Assembly: GCF_031679605.1 (NCBI RefSeq)
Contig: NZ_CP117522.1
Coordinates: forward strand, 3,720,001-3,784,000
DNA length: 64,000 bases
Direction of reading: 5' to 3'
Origin: Streptomyces luomodiensis
Lineage (GTDB): Bacteria > Actinomycetota > Actinomycetes > Streptomycetales > Streptomycetaceae
A program made the translations under genes and the position numbers. Shown here one piece after another: positions 46,454 to 55,143 of the stretch; the stretch's first letter is position 1, and each line of letters opens with the position of its first letter. The notes beneath the pieces are model-generated. The model did not search any database and was not told the origin of the DNA. It saw only the letters and a list, made by a program, of their open reading frames with translations.

Positions 46454-48265
46454 TCAGCGCAGCGTGAGCCGGTAGCGCAGCGGCGCACGCCCGGTGATCA
46501 GGACCCGCTGCCCGGCCGGGGTCAGCTCGCCGCCCATCCAGCTGTAGCGCTCGCCGGGGTCCACGACGGCGGGCTGGCGCGGACCGCTGCCGTTGCCGGG
46601 CCCGAAGGTGATCACGTCATCGCCGGCCGTATAGGTCCCGTACCCCTCGACCAGCTGATACGTGTCCCGCTGACCGGAGACCGGCACCACTCCGGTGAGC
46701 CGTCCGCCGGAGCGGAAGCACAGTTCCAGGGCGAGCGGGACCTCGGACTCCCCGACCTCGACGTCCAGGTTCCAGCCGCCGTCCGCCTCCGCGATCCGCA
46801 CCTCGGTGCGCAGCGTGCGCCACTCCTTGGGGCGGTGCGGGAAGTCCATCGCGGACCAGAACCGGCCGTCGTCCGTCAGCGGGTACCGGCCGTCGGAGCG
46901 GCGGTGCTGGGGCGGCAGCGGCAGATGGTATCCGGCCCGCACCTCGGCCCACAGCCGCCAGCCGTCCGCCGTGCGCGCCACGTCCTCGGCCCGGAAGTGG
47001 CCGAGCGAGAAGAACTGCGGGGACAGCCGCAGCGAGTCCAGGATCGCCGCGCCCTTGCGCCATTTGAAGAACGTCGGATTGGTGGACAGGCCCGAGGAGA
47101 TCGCGTGCACGTCGGGGAAGTCGGTGCCGCCGAAGAGGGTGGTCCGGGTGTTCCCCTTCGCGATCCGGACCAGCCCGCAGTCCTTGTCGTGGAAGGTGAA
47201 CTCGCCGGGCTCGCCGGTGGCCTTCGGCAGCGGCGCGGCCACCTCCGGATGGTCCAGCACCTCGGCGAGGAAGTCCCCGAGCGGGGTCTCGTCGAAGGTC
47301 TGGTCCGCCCCGCGCCGCTGGACGGCGGCGGCGACGGCCGCGAACCGCCCGTCCTTCTCGCGCAGCGCCAGGGCGCGGAACTGGAGCCAGTACTCGGACA
47401 CGTGCTTGACCGTCTTCTGGTCCTGCCGGCGCGAGTGCACCGTCTCCACCTCCCCGTCGGGTTCCAGGAGGTGCACGGTGGCCTCGAGGTTGCGGCGCAC
47501 GTTCTCGTACAGCCGCGGGCGCTCGGTGAGCCGGGCGAGGGTCAGCAGCGAGGGGTTGGTGACGATGGGCGCGTAGGTGGCGCTGCGCTCGCTGTACTGG
47601 CCGCTGTCGTACTGGTCGATGCCCTCGGCCAGCCAGGCGTCGATACGGCGGGTGTAGCGCGCGTCGGGCCAGAAGGAGTTGATCCGGGCCAGCGCGGCGC
47701 ACACCTTCCAGCGGTGGTTGGGGGTGTGCACCCCGCCGGTGGACAGGCCCTCGCCCGCCTTGAGCAGGATCTTCTTCAGGGTGGCCCGGACGCCCTCGGT
47801 GGTGGTGTGGCCGTCGGCGGCCAGCAGCCCGTAGAGCATGCCGAGGTCGACGATGGAGAAGGCGGTGTCCGGGGGCGAGTGCACCGCGCCCTGGTCGTAG
47901 AGACCGTCGTCGAACTGGGCGGCGGCCAGCGCGTCCACCAGCCGGGTCATCGGCGCGATCAGCGCGCCGTCGTGGTGGTGGCGGGCGTCGGCCCAGACGT
48001 GGACGGAGGTGAGCAGCCGCAGGCTACGGGCGGCGGGGCGGGCCTGGCCGAGGTTGTTCAGCTGGTCCAGGACCGTGTCGAGACCGTCCAGCACCTCGGC
48101 CACCCGGGCGTCGGCCGCCTTGGTGAGCAACTCCAGGAACGGCTTGTCGGTACGGCCGCGGGCGGCGGCCGTGGCCTGGGGACCGGCGGTGGCGAGCAGG
48201 GCGCTCACGGCGGCGGTTCCGGCGAGGAAGTGACGGCGGGAGACGTGGCTCGGGGAGGGGCTCAC
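46454..48265 (-). CDS. Tat-exported large protein, probably (alpha/alpha)-toroid lyase-like
   Basis: A 603-aa protein with a Tat signal (SRRHFLAGTAAVSALLATAG, residues 9-28). The N-terminal two-thirds is helical, with the look of an (alpha/alpha)6 toroid (DDGLYDQGAVHSPPDTAFS, HRWKVCAALARIN). The C-terminal third is beta-rich (WSAMDFPHRPKEWRTLRTEV), as in heparinase-like polysaccharide lyases. I cannot name a family. The genes around it encode oligosaccharide import and a YesL-like protein, so it may degrade or modify a polysaccharide outside the cell. GTG 48265 overlaps the YesL-like stop (GTGA). Confidence 0.75.
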   Translation of the reverse strand: MSPSPSHVSRRHFLAGTAAVSALLATAGPQATAAARGRTDKPFLELLTKAADARVAEVLDGLDTVLDQLNNLGQARPAARSLRLLTSVHVWADARHHHDGALIAPMTRLVDALAAAQFDDGLYDQGAVHSPPDTAFSIVDLGMLYGLLAADGHTTTEGVRATLKKILLKAGEGLSTGGVHTPNHRWKVCAALARINSFWPDARYTRRIDAWLAEGIDQYDSGQYSERSATYAPIVTNPSLLTLARLTERPRLYENVRRNLEATVHLLEPDGEVETVHSRRQDQKTVKHVSEYWLQFRALALREKDGRFAAVAAAVQRRGADQTFDETPLGDFLAEVLDHPEVAAPLPKATGEPGEFTFHDKDCGLVRIAKGNTRTTLFGGTDFPDVHAISSGLSTNPTFFKWRKGAAILDSLRLSPQFFSLGHFRAEDVARTADGWRLWAEVRAGYHLPLPPQHRRSDGRYPLTDDGRFWSAMDFPHRPKEWRTLRTEVRIAEADGGWNLDVEVGESEVPLALELCFRSGGRLTGVVPVSGQRDTYQLVEGYGTYTAGDDVITFGPGNGSGPRQPAVVDPGERYSWMGGELTPAGQRVLITGRAPLRYRLTLR

Positions 48266-48852
48266 AGGTGGTGCTCCGTGGCTCGGGCGGCGATCGCGAG
48301 GGGGCCGGGGACGAGGAAGAGAAGCGGCGGATAGGCCCAGGCGCAGACCGCGGCGGTGGCCACGGCCAGCAGCAGCACGACGCTCGCGCGGGGCCTGCGC
48401 ACCGCGTCGTACGCCGCCGAGCGCAGCGCGGCGCGCCAGCTCGTCGCCGACTCGGGGCGGGCGCAGGCCAGCAGCAGCACGACGGTGAGCAGCCCGCTCA
48501 CGGCGAGCAGCGCGGGCCGGAAGACCACCGCGCCCGGCAGTCCGGCGCCCGCCGCGAGCGCGTTGAACAGCAGCAGGGCGCCGCCGGCCAGCATTCCGGC
48601 GCCGGCCAGCAGATCGCCGGTGCGCAGCCGGGCGCGCAGCGCGCGGAGGTAGCCGCCCGCGGTGGCGGGCGCGTCCTGGCGGACCCGCCGGTCCAGTACG
48701 GCGCAGGCCGTGGACATCGCGGCCGGGGCGGTGACCAGCGGCAGCGAGGCGGCGGCGGTGGCCAGGCCCACCGCCAGGACGTCGGCGAAGAGCGCGAACC
48801 GGGGGCCGAACAGCTCGCCGGGTTCGCGTTGGGTCGCGGTGGCCATGCTCAT
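48262..48852 (-). CDS. YesL-like (DUF624) membrane protein
   Basis: A 196-aa protein with about five membrane helices (e.g. FALFADVLAVGLATAAASLPLV, MLAGGALLLFNALAAGAGL, ALLAVSGLLTVVLLLACA). The motif near residues 36-80 (APAAMSTACAVLDRRVRQD, then YLRALRARLRTGDL) fits DUF624/YesL, a family often encoded beside oligosaccharide importers. Role unknown. It overlaps both neighbours by 4 bp. Confidence 0.75.
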   Translation of the reverse strand: MSMATATQREPGELFGPRFALFADVLAVGLATAAASLPLVTAPAAMSTACAVLDRRVRQDAPATAGGYLRALRARLRTGDLLAGAGMLAGGALLLFNALAAGAGLPGAVVFRPALLAVSGLLTVVLLLACARPESATSWRAALRSAAYDAVRRPRASVVLLLAVATAAVCAWAYPPLLFLVPGPLAIAARATEHHL

Positions 48853-49724
48853 CCCTTCAGTCCGGAGCTGGCCATGCCCTCGACCAGGAACCGCTGGAAG
48901 GCGAGGAAGAAGAGCACGATGGGCAGCAGCGCGAACACCGACATCGCGAACATCGGGCCGAAGGCCGACTGGCTGGAGGCGTCCACGAAGGAGCGCAGGG
49001 CCAGGGTCAGGGTGAACTTCTCCGGCTCGAAGAGGTAGATGAGCTGGGTGAAGAAGTCGTTCCAGGTCCAGATGAAGGTGAAGATCGCGGTGGTGATCAG
49101 CGCGGGCCGGGTCAGCGGCAGGATGACGCTGAAGAACGAGCGGAAGGGCCCGCAGCCGTCGATCCGGGCCGCCTCTTCCAGCTCACGCGGCAGTCCGCGC
49201 ATGAACTGCACGATGAGGAAGACGAAGAAGGCGTCGGTGGCCAGGAACTTCGGCAGGATCATCGGCCAGTAGGTGTTCACCATGCCGAGCTGGTTGAAGA
49301 TGATGTACTGCGGGATGAGGATGGCGTGGTGCGGCAGCATGATCGTCGCGATCATGAACGCGAAGAGCGGGCCGCGCATCCGGAACCGCAGCCGCGCGAA
49401 GGCGTACGCGGCGAGCGAGCAGCTGATGACGTTGCCGAGCACCGCACCGCAGGCGATCAGCAGCGAGTTCCACAGCAGCCGTCCGACGCCGACCTCGTTC
49501 ACCCCGTCCAGGGCGGTGGAGTAGTTGCCCCACTCGAAGTGGCTGGGCAGCAGCTTGAGGCTGGCGATGACCTCGTCGGCGGGTTTGAACGAGGTCGCCA
49601 GCAGCCAGGCCAGCGGATAGAGCATCACCAGCAGCACGGCGATCAGACCGATGTGCAGGGCGATCCGGGCGGGCGCGGGACGCTTGCGCGCCGTGCCCGC
49701 GGTGGTGATCGGGGCGGTGGTCAT
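48849..49724 (-). CDS. Carbohydrate ABC transporter permease, MalG type
   Basis: A 291-aa inner-membrane permease with six helices. The EAA loop EAARIDGCGPFRSFFSVILP (about 200-219) contacts the ATPase. IPQYIIFNQLGMVNTYWPMILP is the CUT1 signature region. It forms a heterodimer with the permease encoded just upstream and overlaps it by 4 bp. No ATPase gene is in the operon, so a shared MsiK-like ATPase is expected. Confidence 0.93.
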   Translation of the reverse strand: MTTAPITTAGTARKRPAPARIALHIGLIAVLLVMLYPLAWLLATSFKPADEVIASLKLLPSHFEWGNYSTALDGVNEVGVGRLLWNSLLIACGAVLGNVISCSLAAYAFARLRFRMRGPLFAFMIATIMLPHHAILIPQYIIFNQLGMVNTYWPMILPKFLATDAFFVFLIVQFMRGLPRELEEAARIDGCGPFRSFFSVILPLTRPALITTAIFTFIWTWNDFFTQLIYLFEPEKFTLTLALRSFVDASSQSAFGPMFAMSVFALLPIVLFFLAFQRFLVEGMASSGLKG

Positions 49725-50683
49725 CGGCCCCCCTCATGGGTGTCGTTGGCGTAGAAGACCCAGGCCCGGGAGGTCCGGAAGAGCACCGCGGTGACGACCC
49801 CGATGGCCAGCAGGAGCACCCACGCCATGGCGGAGGCGTAGCCCATGTGGGAGGCGGTGAAGCCGCGGTCGTACAGGTAGAGCGTGTAGACCAGCGTGGA
49901 GTCCGCGGGTCCGCCCTTGCCCCCGCTGACCGCGAAGGCGGGGGTGAAGACCTGGAACGCCTGGATCATCTGGAGCACCAGGTTGAAGAAGAGCACCGGG
50001 GACAGCATCGGGATGGTGATGGAGCGGAACTGCCGCCACCAGGAGGCCCCGTCGACGGCCGCCGCCTCGTACAGCTCGGCGGGTATCTGCTGGAGCCCGG
50101 CCAGGAAGATCACCATGGGGGCGCCGAACTGCCAGATGGTCAGCAGCGCCACCGACAGGATGGCCCAGCCCGGTTTGTTGATCCAGCCGCCGATGTCGAG
50201 GCCGACGTCGGAGAGCAGGTTGTCGACGGTGCCGCCGTCGTTGAAGATCGCCCGCCAGACCAGGGCGATGGACATCGACGCGCCGAGCAGCGAGGGGGCG
50301 TAGAACGCGGAGCGGTAGAAGCCCTTGCCGCGCTTGACCGACTTCAGCGCGATCGCCACGGCGAGCGCCAGCACGAGCTGGAGCGGCACCGCGATCACCA
50401 CGTAGGTCAGGGTGGTGCCGACCGACCGCCAGTAGCGGGGGTCCTCGGTGAACATCTGGGTGTAGTTGCGGAAGCCCACCCAGCTGGGCGCGTCGAACAT
50501 GTCGTAGTCGGTGAACGACAGATACAGCGAGACGGCCATGGGCAGCAGTGTCAGCACGGTGGCGCCGAGCACCCAGGGGGACAGGAACACCCAGGCGGCG
50601 CCCTGCCGCTCGCGCTTCGGCGCCCGCTTGCCGCCGGTGGCGGAGGGCGCGGCGCTCTGGGGGCGGGTCGCGGTCGCGGTCAT
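49721..50683 (-). CDS. Carbohydrate ABC transporter permease, MalF type
   Basis: A 320-aa six-helix permease. A polar basic leader (GGKRAPKRERQGAA) precedes AWVFLSPWVLGATVLTLLPM. The EAA loop YEAAAVDGASWWRQFRSITIP lies near 210-230 (given in parts, ELYEAAAVDGA and FRSITIPMLSP). Partner of the MalG-type permease. Its start overlaps the binding-protein stop (ATGA). Confidence 0.93.
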   Translation of the reverse strand: MTATATRPQSAAPSATGGKRAPKRERQGAAWVFLSPWVLGATVLTLLPMAVSLYLSFTDYDMFDAPSWVGFRNYTQMFTEDPRYWRSVGTTLTYVVIAVPLQLVLALAVAIALKSVKRGKGFYRSAFYAPSLLGASMSIALVWRAIFNDGGTVDNLLSDVGLDIGGWINKPGWAILSVALLTIWQFGAPMVIFLAGLQQIPAELYEAAAVDGASWWRQFRSITIPMLSPVLFFNLVLQMIQAFQVFTPAFAVSGGKGGPADSTLVYTLYLYDRGFTASHMGYASAMAWVLLLAIGVVTAVLFRTSRAWVFYANDTHEGGR

Positions 50684-51969
50684 TGCCTCAGCTCCGCCTT
50701 CGCCTCGGTGATGTAGTCCTCCGCCGCCTCACGCGGCGACATGCGCTCGTAGGACACCTGGTCGTAGTCGCGCGCGAAGGTGCCTTGCAGGGAGGCGTCG
50801 CCCTTGGGCGGCGCGGCCGGCGGGTCCTCGAACTTGCCCTCGAACTGCTTCTGGTACGCGGAGATGACCTGGTCGAACCCCTCCAGCTTGGGCAGCACCT
50901 TCTCGCGCAGCGTGTCGTTGGCCGGGATGCCGCGGGTGGCGCCGAGGATGGTGCCCGCCTCCTGGTCGTTGAGCAGGAAGTCGATGAACTGGGCGGCCTG
51001 CTTCGGGTGTGCGGTCTTGGCCGAGGCGCCGAAGAACATCGACGGTTTGAAGTACTGGCCCGGGGTGCCGTCGTCGCCGACCGGCAGCGGCGCCATCTTC
51101 AGCCCCTCGCCGACGATGGCCGAGTAGCCGCTGACGGGGGCGTCCCAGTTGAAGTCGGAGACGGCCGTCAGCCGGCCCAGCGGGGTGTTCTCCACCGTCC
51201 CGTCCATCTGGGTGGTCTGCTCGGCGCGGGACACCGCGCCCTCCTTGCGGAGCCCGGTGCACCACTCCCAGTAGCGGGTCAGATCGTCGGCGGTGAAGCC
51301 CAGCCCGCCGTCCTCGGTGTACAGGCTCTTGCCCTGGCCGCGCAGCCAGATCTCGAAGACGTCCTCGCTCTGGCCCGGGTCGGTGCCGCCGACCCGGCCG
51401 CCGGTGGCCTCGGACTTCGACAGCTGGCGCATCGCGTCGGCCCAGTCGTCCCACGTCCAGTCCGCGGTGGGCTCGGGGACGCCCGCCTTGCGCCACAGCG
51501 TGGCGTCGTACGCCATCGTCTCGGTGCCGCGGGCGACCGGGAGCGCGTACCGCTTGCCGTCGACCACCCCGGTGTCCAGCAGCCCCTTGTCGATCTGAGA
51601 GGTCCGCAGCTCGGGGTACTTGCCGAGGTCCAGCAGGATGCCGGAGGTCGCGTACTGGTTGATCTGCCGGTAGTCCAGCTGCATCACATCGGGCGCGTCG
51701 CCGCCCGCCGCCTGTGTGGCGAGCTTCGCCTTATAGGTGTCGAATCCCGCGAAGGACGTGGTGATGTCGATGTCAGGGTGGCGCTTCTCGAAAACCTTGA
51801 TGGCCTGCTCCGTGCGGGCCGCCCGGTCGGGATTGCCCCACCAGGTGAACCGCAGGGTGACCTTGCCGCCCGAGCCGCCGCCGCCATCGCCGCCGCAGCC
51901 CGTGAGGGTCCCGCCGAGTGTGAGGACGAGAGCCAGGGCGCAGGACATCTTTGTCCTGTTTCCGCGCAT
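50680..51969 (-). CDS. Carbohydrate ABC transporter substrate-binding lipoprotein
   Basis: A 429-aa family-1 extracellular binding protein. The signal peptide ends in lipobox LTGC (Cys about residue 25), followed by a Gly-rich spacer. The mature part has LRFTWWGNPDRAARTEQAIKV (two parts) and typical MalE-like hinge strands. It delivers an oligosaccharide to the two permeases. ATG 51969 gives a basic N-region; ATG 51948 is also possible. The ligand is unknown, but the operon content favours a sugar acid or decorated oligosaccharide. Confidence 0.93.
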   Translation of the reverse strand: MRGNRTKMSCALALVLTLGGTLTGCGGDGGGGSGGKVTLRFTWWGNPDRAARTEQAIKVFEKRHPDIDITTSFAGFDTYKAKLATQAAGGDAPDVMQLDYRQINQYATSGILLDLGKYPELRTSQIDKGLLDTGVVDGKRYALPVARGTETMAYDATLWRKAGVPEPTADWTWDDWADAMRQLSKSEATGGRVGGTDPGQSEDVFEIWLRGQGKSLYTEDGGLGFTADDLTRYWEWCTGLRKEGAVSRAEQTTQMDGTVENTPLGRLTAVSDFNWDAPVSGYSAIVGEGLKMAPLPVGDDGTPGQYFKPSMFFGASAKTAHPKQAAQFIDFLLNDQEAGTILGATRGIPANDTLREKVLPKLEGFDQVISAYQKQFEGKFEDPPAAPPKGDASLQGTFARDYDQVSYERMSPREAAEDYITEAKAELRQ

Positions 51970-52029
51970 ACCGGAGCCGACCTCCCTCCTGATGTGTCCG
52001 TTGAACGTGCGTGGTGGTGCCTGTGGCGG

Positions 52030-52800
52030 CTATTCGCCGTAATACGGGAGCGTGGCGCCGGGCAGTTCGTACTCGTCCCGGCGACCGCACATGCCGTAGC
52101 CGCCCCGGCGGCTGGGCCCGGTCGCGGTGACCCGCGCCTCGGCCAGGTGGGAGGCGTCGCCCGCGGCGAGCGCGGTCAGCTGCTCACCGGTGCGCCGCGC
52201 GGCGGCGAGCGCCCCGTCCCGCCAGCGCGGCTCCCACTGCCCGACCTTGGGCGCGACGATCCGCACCGCCGCCTCGTGGAAGGCGCGCAGCGGACCCGTG
52301 TCGCCCTTCTCGGCGGCGGCCCGCAGCGTCAGATAGCCCTCGACCGCCAGGTCCCGGCGGCGCCGGGCGGCCGCGTCGGCCGCCGGCCCCTCCTTGGCGG
52401 GCAGCGCGGCGGCCGCCGCGTACCGCCCGGGGTCGGCCAGCACCTCGGGCGGGAAGGTGAAGACCGCGTCCCCGGCCTCCGGCAGCCCGCTGTTCTGCAT
52501 CAGCACGGTCACCTTCAGACCGCCGCCCTGCACCATCCGGTGCACCGTGCCGGGGGTGAACCACACCACCGCGCCCGGCTCCAGCGGGGTCTCGGTGAAC
52601 CCGTCCGCGACGGTCAGGGTCTGCACGGCGCCGCGTCCCGCGGTCACCACATACGCCTCGGTGCAGGCCAGATGGAGATGGGGGCTGCCGCCGCACACCC
52701 CGTCGGCGGCCTCCCACTCGTACGCGCTGATGTGGGAGAGTCCCACACCGCCCGGCAGCGGGGCGGGCATCGGATGCGTCGGGGTCACCGTGGTCACCAT
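52030..52800 (-). CDS. Cupin-domain protein
   Basis: A 256-aa protein. Its N-terminal half is a cupin (residues 15-105) with SPHLHLACTEAYVVTAGRG as motif 1 and WFTPGTVHRM as motif 2. His and Glu there likely bind metal. The C-terminal half is helical and charged (AAARRRRDLAVEGYLTLRAAAE). Function unknown; sugar isomerase or sensor are possibilities. ATG 52800 overlaps the upstream stop by 7 bp; 60 bp separate it from the binding-protein gene. Confidence 0.8.
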   Translation of the reverse strand: MVTTVTPTHPMPAPLPGGVGLSHISAYEWEAADGVCGGSPHLHLACTEAYVVTAGRGAVQTLTVADGFTETPLEPGAVVWFTPGTVHRMVQGGGLKVTVLMQNSGLPEAGDAVFTFPPEVLADPGRYAAAAALPAKEGPAADAAARRRRDLAVEGYLTLRAAAEKGDTGPLRAFHEAAVRIVAPKVGQWEPRWRDGALAAARRTGEQLTALAAGDASHLAEARVTATGPSRRGGYGMCGRRDEYELPGATLPYYGE

Positions 52801-53750
52801 CCGTGGTTCGCGAGGTAGCTCTCGGCGCGCGCCCGGTCCCAGGCGCCGTCGGCGACCACCACCCGGTAGCGGTAGCCGAAGGACTCCCCCGGCGGCAGCT
52901 CGAACTCCTCGAAGAACGCCCAGGAGGGGGCCACCGTGGGGATGGGCTCAGAGCGCACGAACCAGTGGGAGGGGTGGATCGTGGCCGCGCTGTCCAGGTT
53001 CTCCGGGGCGTGTGCGAACAGCAGCGTGGAGTGCGCGTCCACGTCGTCGTGCTCGGCGGTGAAGGCGATCCAGGCGGCGTCGGTGGCCGGGGTGCCCATC
53101 AGGTCCGAGGCGCCGGCCTCGCCGTCGCCGCCGCGCCCGTCCGGGCCGATGACGTCGCCGCCGGTGAAGTCGCGCGGGCCGCGCCACTGGAGCCCGGTGT
53201 ATCCGGCCATCTCCCGGCCGGCGGTGGTCGGGGAGCCGAAGTGCAGGGCCTCGCCACGGATGTTGGTGAGGTGGATGGACCAGTCCAGGGCCCAGGTGCC
53301 CGCCTCCGGCTCCACCGAGTGCACTTCGACGGTGCGCAGCTCACGCGCCCACTCCTGACCGCCGTGCTCGATCCAGGTGAGCTTCTCGGTGAAGCGCAGC
53401 CGGTCCTCGTCGACGGTGAACTCCTCGAAGCCGTCGTGGCGCATCGAGCCCACGCGCTCCTCGATGCGCTGATAGCCCTGTTCGGGGCCGAGGTAGGAGT
53501 TGCCGCCCCAGAAGTTCTGGCCGGACAGATGGCTGGCGGTCATCTGGAGGCCCTTGTGCCAGCGGTGGTCGTTGGGCCGGTAGCCGGAGACCTGGTTGCC
53601 GGCGAGGGTGCGCAGCGGATGGGCGTAGGGCTTACGGACCTCGAAGGCGTCCGGGTCGGGCCGGTAGACGTACGCCATCAGCTCGACGCCGCCGGAGGCG
53701 ACGGAGACACGTGTCCCGTGGGTGTGGGTGACGGTGATGCGCTGGGTCAT
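52794..53750 (-). CDS. DUF6807 (PmoA-like) family protein
   Basis: A 318-aa beta-rich protein of the DUF6807 family. Recognisable parts are RPDPDAFEVRKPYAHPLRTL, RPNDHRWHKGLQMT, TGLQWRGPRDF and HPSHWFVRSEPIP. Members are commonly found in sugar-utilisation loci next to Gfo/Idh genes; the reaction is not established to my knowledge. ATG 53750 lies 7 bp after the preceding gene, with GAGG upstream. Confidence 0.85.
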   Translation of the reverse strand: MTQRITVTHTHGTRVSVASGGVELMAYVYRPDPDAFEVRKPYAHPLRTLAGNQVSGYRPNDHRWHKGLQMTASHLSGQNFWGGNSYLGPEQGYQRIEERVGSMRHDGFEEFTVDEDRLRFTEKLTWIEHGGQEWARELRTVEVHSVEPEAGTWALDWSIHLTNIRGEALHFGSPTTAGREMAGYTGLQWRGPRDFTGGDVIGPDGRGGDGEAGASDLMGTPATDAAWIAFTAEHDDVDAHSTLLFAHAPENLDSAATIHPSHWFVRSEPIPTVAPSWAFFEEFELPPGESFGYRYRVVVADGAWDRARAESYLANHGW

Positions 53751-53757
53751 GGCGGCC

Positions 53758-54915
53758 TCAGCTCTCCTTGGTGGTGGCGGTCGCCGCCTTCGGCGCCCAC
53801 TCGGGGTGGTCGCCGTGCATGGCGGCGTAGTACGGGTCCCCGGGTGCGATCTCGCCCGCGCGCACGGGCTGCCCGGTGAAGGCCGCCTTGTAGAGCGCGG
53901 CGATGAACTCGAGGGTGCGGCGGGCGTCCGCGCCGCTGCCCGGGGGCCGTACGCCGTCCCGCATCGCGTCCAGCAGCCCGGACAGCTGGGCCCCGTGCGA
54001 GCTGGGCAGATCGGCGGCCGGAGTGCGCCAGCGCCGGTGCCGGGCGGTGTCCTCGCGCACATGCGGGGCGGGGGTGTAGACCCAGTCGTCGTTGCGGTGG
54101 CCGTAGAGATGGGTCAGCTCGACGGTGGCGTCCGCGCAGTCGATCCGGATGCGGCTGACCTCGTCGGGCGAGAGCACGCTGTTGACGACGGTGGCCATGG
54201 CGCCGTCCGCGAACCGCACCAGCGCGGTGGAGACGTCCTCGCTCTCCACCTGGTGCACCAGCCGTCCGGCCATGCCGCGGACCTCGGTCCAGTCGCCGAG
54301 GAGGTGGAGCAGCAGATCCATCTGGTGGATGCCGTGACCCATGGACGGGCCGCCGCCCTCGGTCTCCCAGCGGCCGCGCCAGGGCACCGCGTAGTAGGCG
54401 GTGTCGCGGTGCCAGGTGGTCTGGCAGTGGGCCACCAGCGGCCGTCCCAGGGCGCCCTCGGCCAGCAGCTCGCGGGCGTGGACGGCGCCCGAGCCGTAGC
54501 GGTGCTGGAAGACCACCGACGCGTACGGGCCGCCCGCCTCGTTCTCCGCCGCGGCGATCTCGTCGTACTCGGCGAGGGTGAGGCACAGCGGCTTCTCGCA
54601 CAGCACCCAGGCGCCGGAGCGCAGCGCGGCCACCGTCTGCTCGCGGTGCAGGGAGGGCGGGGTGCCGATGAGGACCAGGTCGGGGCGCTCGGCCGCCAGC
54701 ATCGCCGCCACCTCGGTGTAGCCGGTGACATCGAAGGTCCCGCCCTCGGCGGCGGTGGCGCGGAAGGCGTCGAGCCGGTCCGTGGCCACATCGACGGCGG
54801 CGACGAGGTCCACGCGGTCGGCGTGGTCACGCAGTGCGGGCAGATGGCTGCCGGTGACGATGGCTCCGGTGCCGATCACTGCGGCACGGATACGGTGGGT
54901 GGCTGCTGCGGCCAT
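53758..54915 (-). CDS. Gfo/Idh/MocA family oxidoreductase (first gene of the import operon)
   Basis: A 385-aa NAD(P)-dependent dehydrogenase. Rossmann motif VIGTGAIVTGSHLPAL (about 13-28), Lys in LCEKPLCLT (about 103-111), catalytic Asp/His in GPSMGHGIHQMDLLLHLL. It probably oxidises the imported sugar or glycoside. It heads a leftward eight-gene operon (54915 to 46454) with overlaps or short gaps throughout, and is divergent from the LacI gene at 55144. Confidence 0.92.
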   Translation of the reverse strand: MAAAATHRIRAAVIGTGAIVTGSHLPALRDHADRVDLVAAVDVATDRLDAFRATAAEGGTFDVTGYTEVAAMLAAERPDLVLIGTPPSLHREQTVAALRSGAWVLCEKPLCLTLAEYDEIAAAENEAGGPYASVVFQHRYGSGAVHARELLAEGALGRPLVAHCQTTWHRDTAYYAVPWRGRWETEGGGPSMGHGIHQMDLLLHLLGDWTEVRGMAGRLVHQVESEDVSTALVRFADGAMATVVNSVLSPDEVSRIRIDCADATVELTHLYGHRNDDWVYTPAPHVREDTARHRRWRTPAADLPSSHGAQLSGLLDAMRDGVRPPGSGADARRTLEFIAALYKAAFTGQPVRAGEIAPGDPYYAAMHGDHPEWAPKAATATTKES

Positions 54916-54936
54916 GGGCTAAGGCTCCTCGCCGAC

Positions 54937-54950
54937 GGAAAGCGCTTGCT
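54937..54950 (-). promoter_or_regulatory. LacI-type operator at +1 of the import operon
   Basis: GGAAAGCGCTTGCT, with palindromic AAGCGCTT at 54940-54947, lies 22 bp before the Gfo/Idh start. It sits exactly downstream of the predicted transcription start, so binding would block initiation. Confidence 0.8.
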
Positions 54951-54957
54951 GGGGAGG

Positions 54958-54987
54958 ACCCTAGGCATGGTCCGGATGACTGGACAA
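54958..54987 (-). promoter_or_regulatory. Promoter of the import operon
   Basis: Minus-strand TTGTCC (54987-54982) and TAGGGT (54963-54958) are separated by 18 bp. The start would be near 54951, adjacent to the operator. Confidence 0.65.
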
Positions 54988-55008
54988 GACCCTGGCGGGC
55001 AGAATCGC

Positions 55009-55074
55009 GCCGCCCGTGGGCCGCTCGTGGGCCGCCCATGGGCCGCCCATGGACCGCCCGTGGGCCGCCCATGG
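55009..55074. repeat. Six 11-bp tandem repeats, each containing a CCCATGG-type palindrome
   Basis: GCCGCCCATGG or close variants recur six times without a gap at 55009, 55020, 55031, 55042, 55053 and 55064. The period is one helical turn. They sit between the import-operon promoter and the LacI gene. Confidence 0.9.
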
Positions 55075-55143
55075 GGTGAGAGCATGGATGCGCCCAACCA
55101 GCGCGCGCGGCGCACCCGAAAGTGACCACTCAACGGAGGAAAC

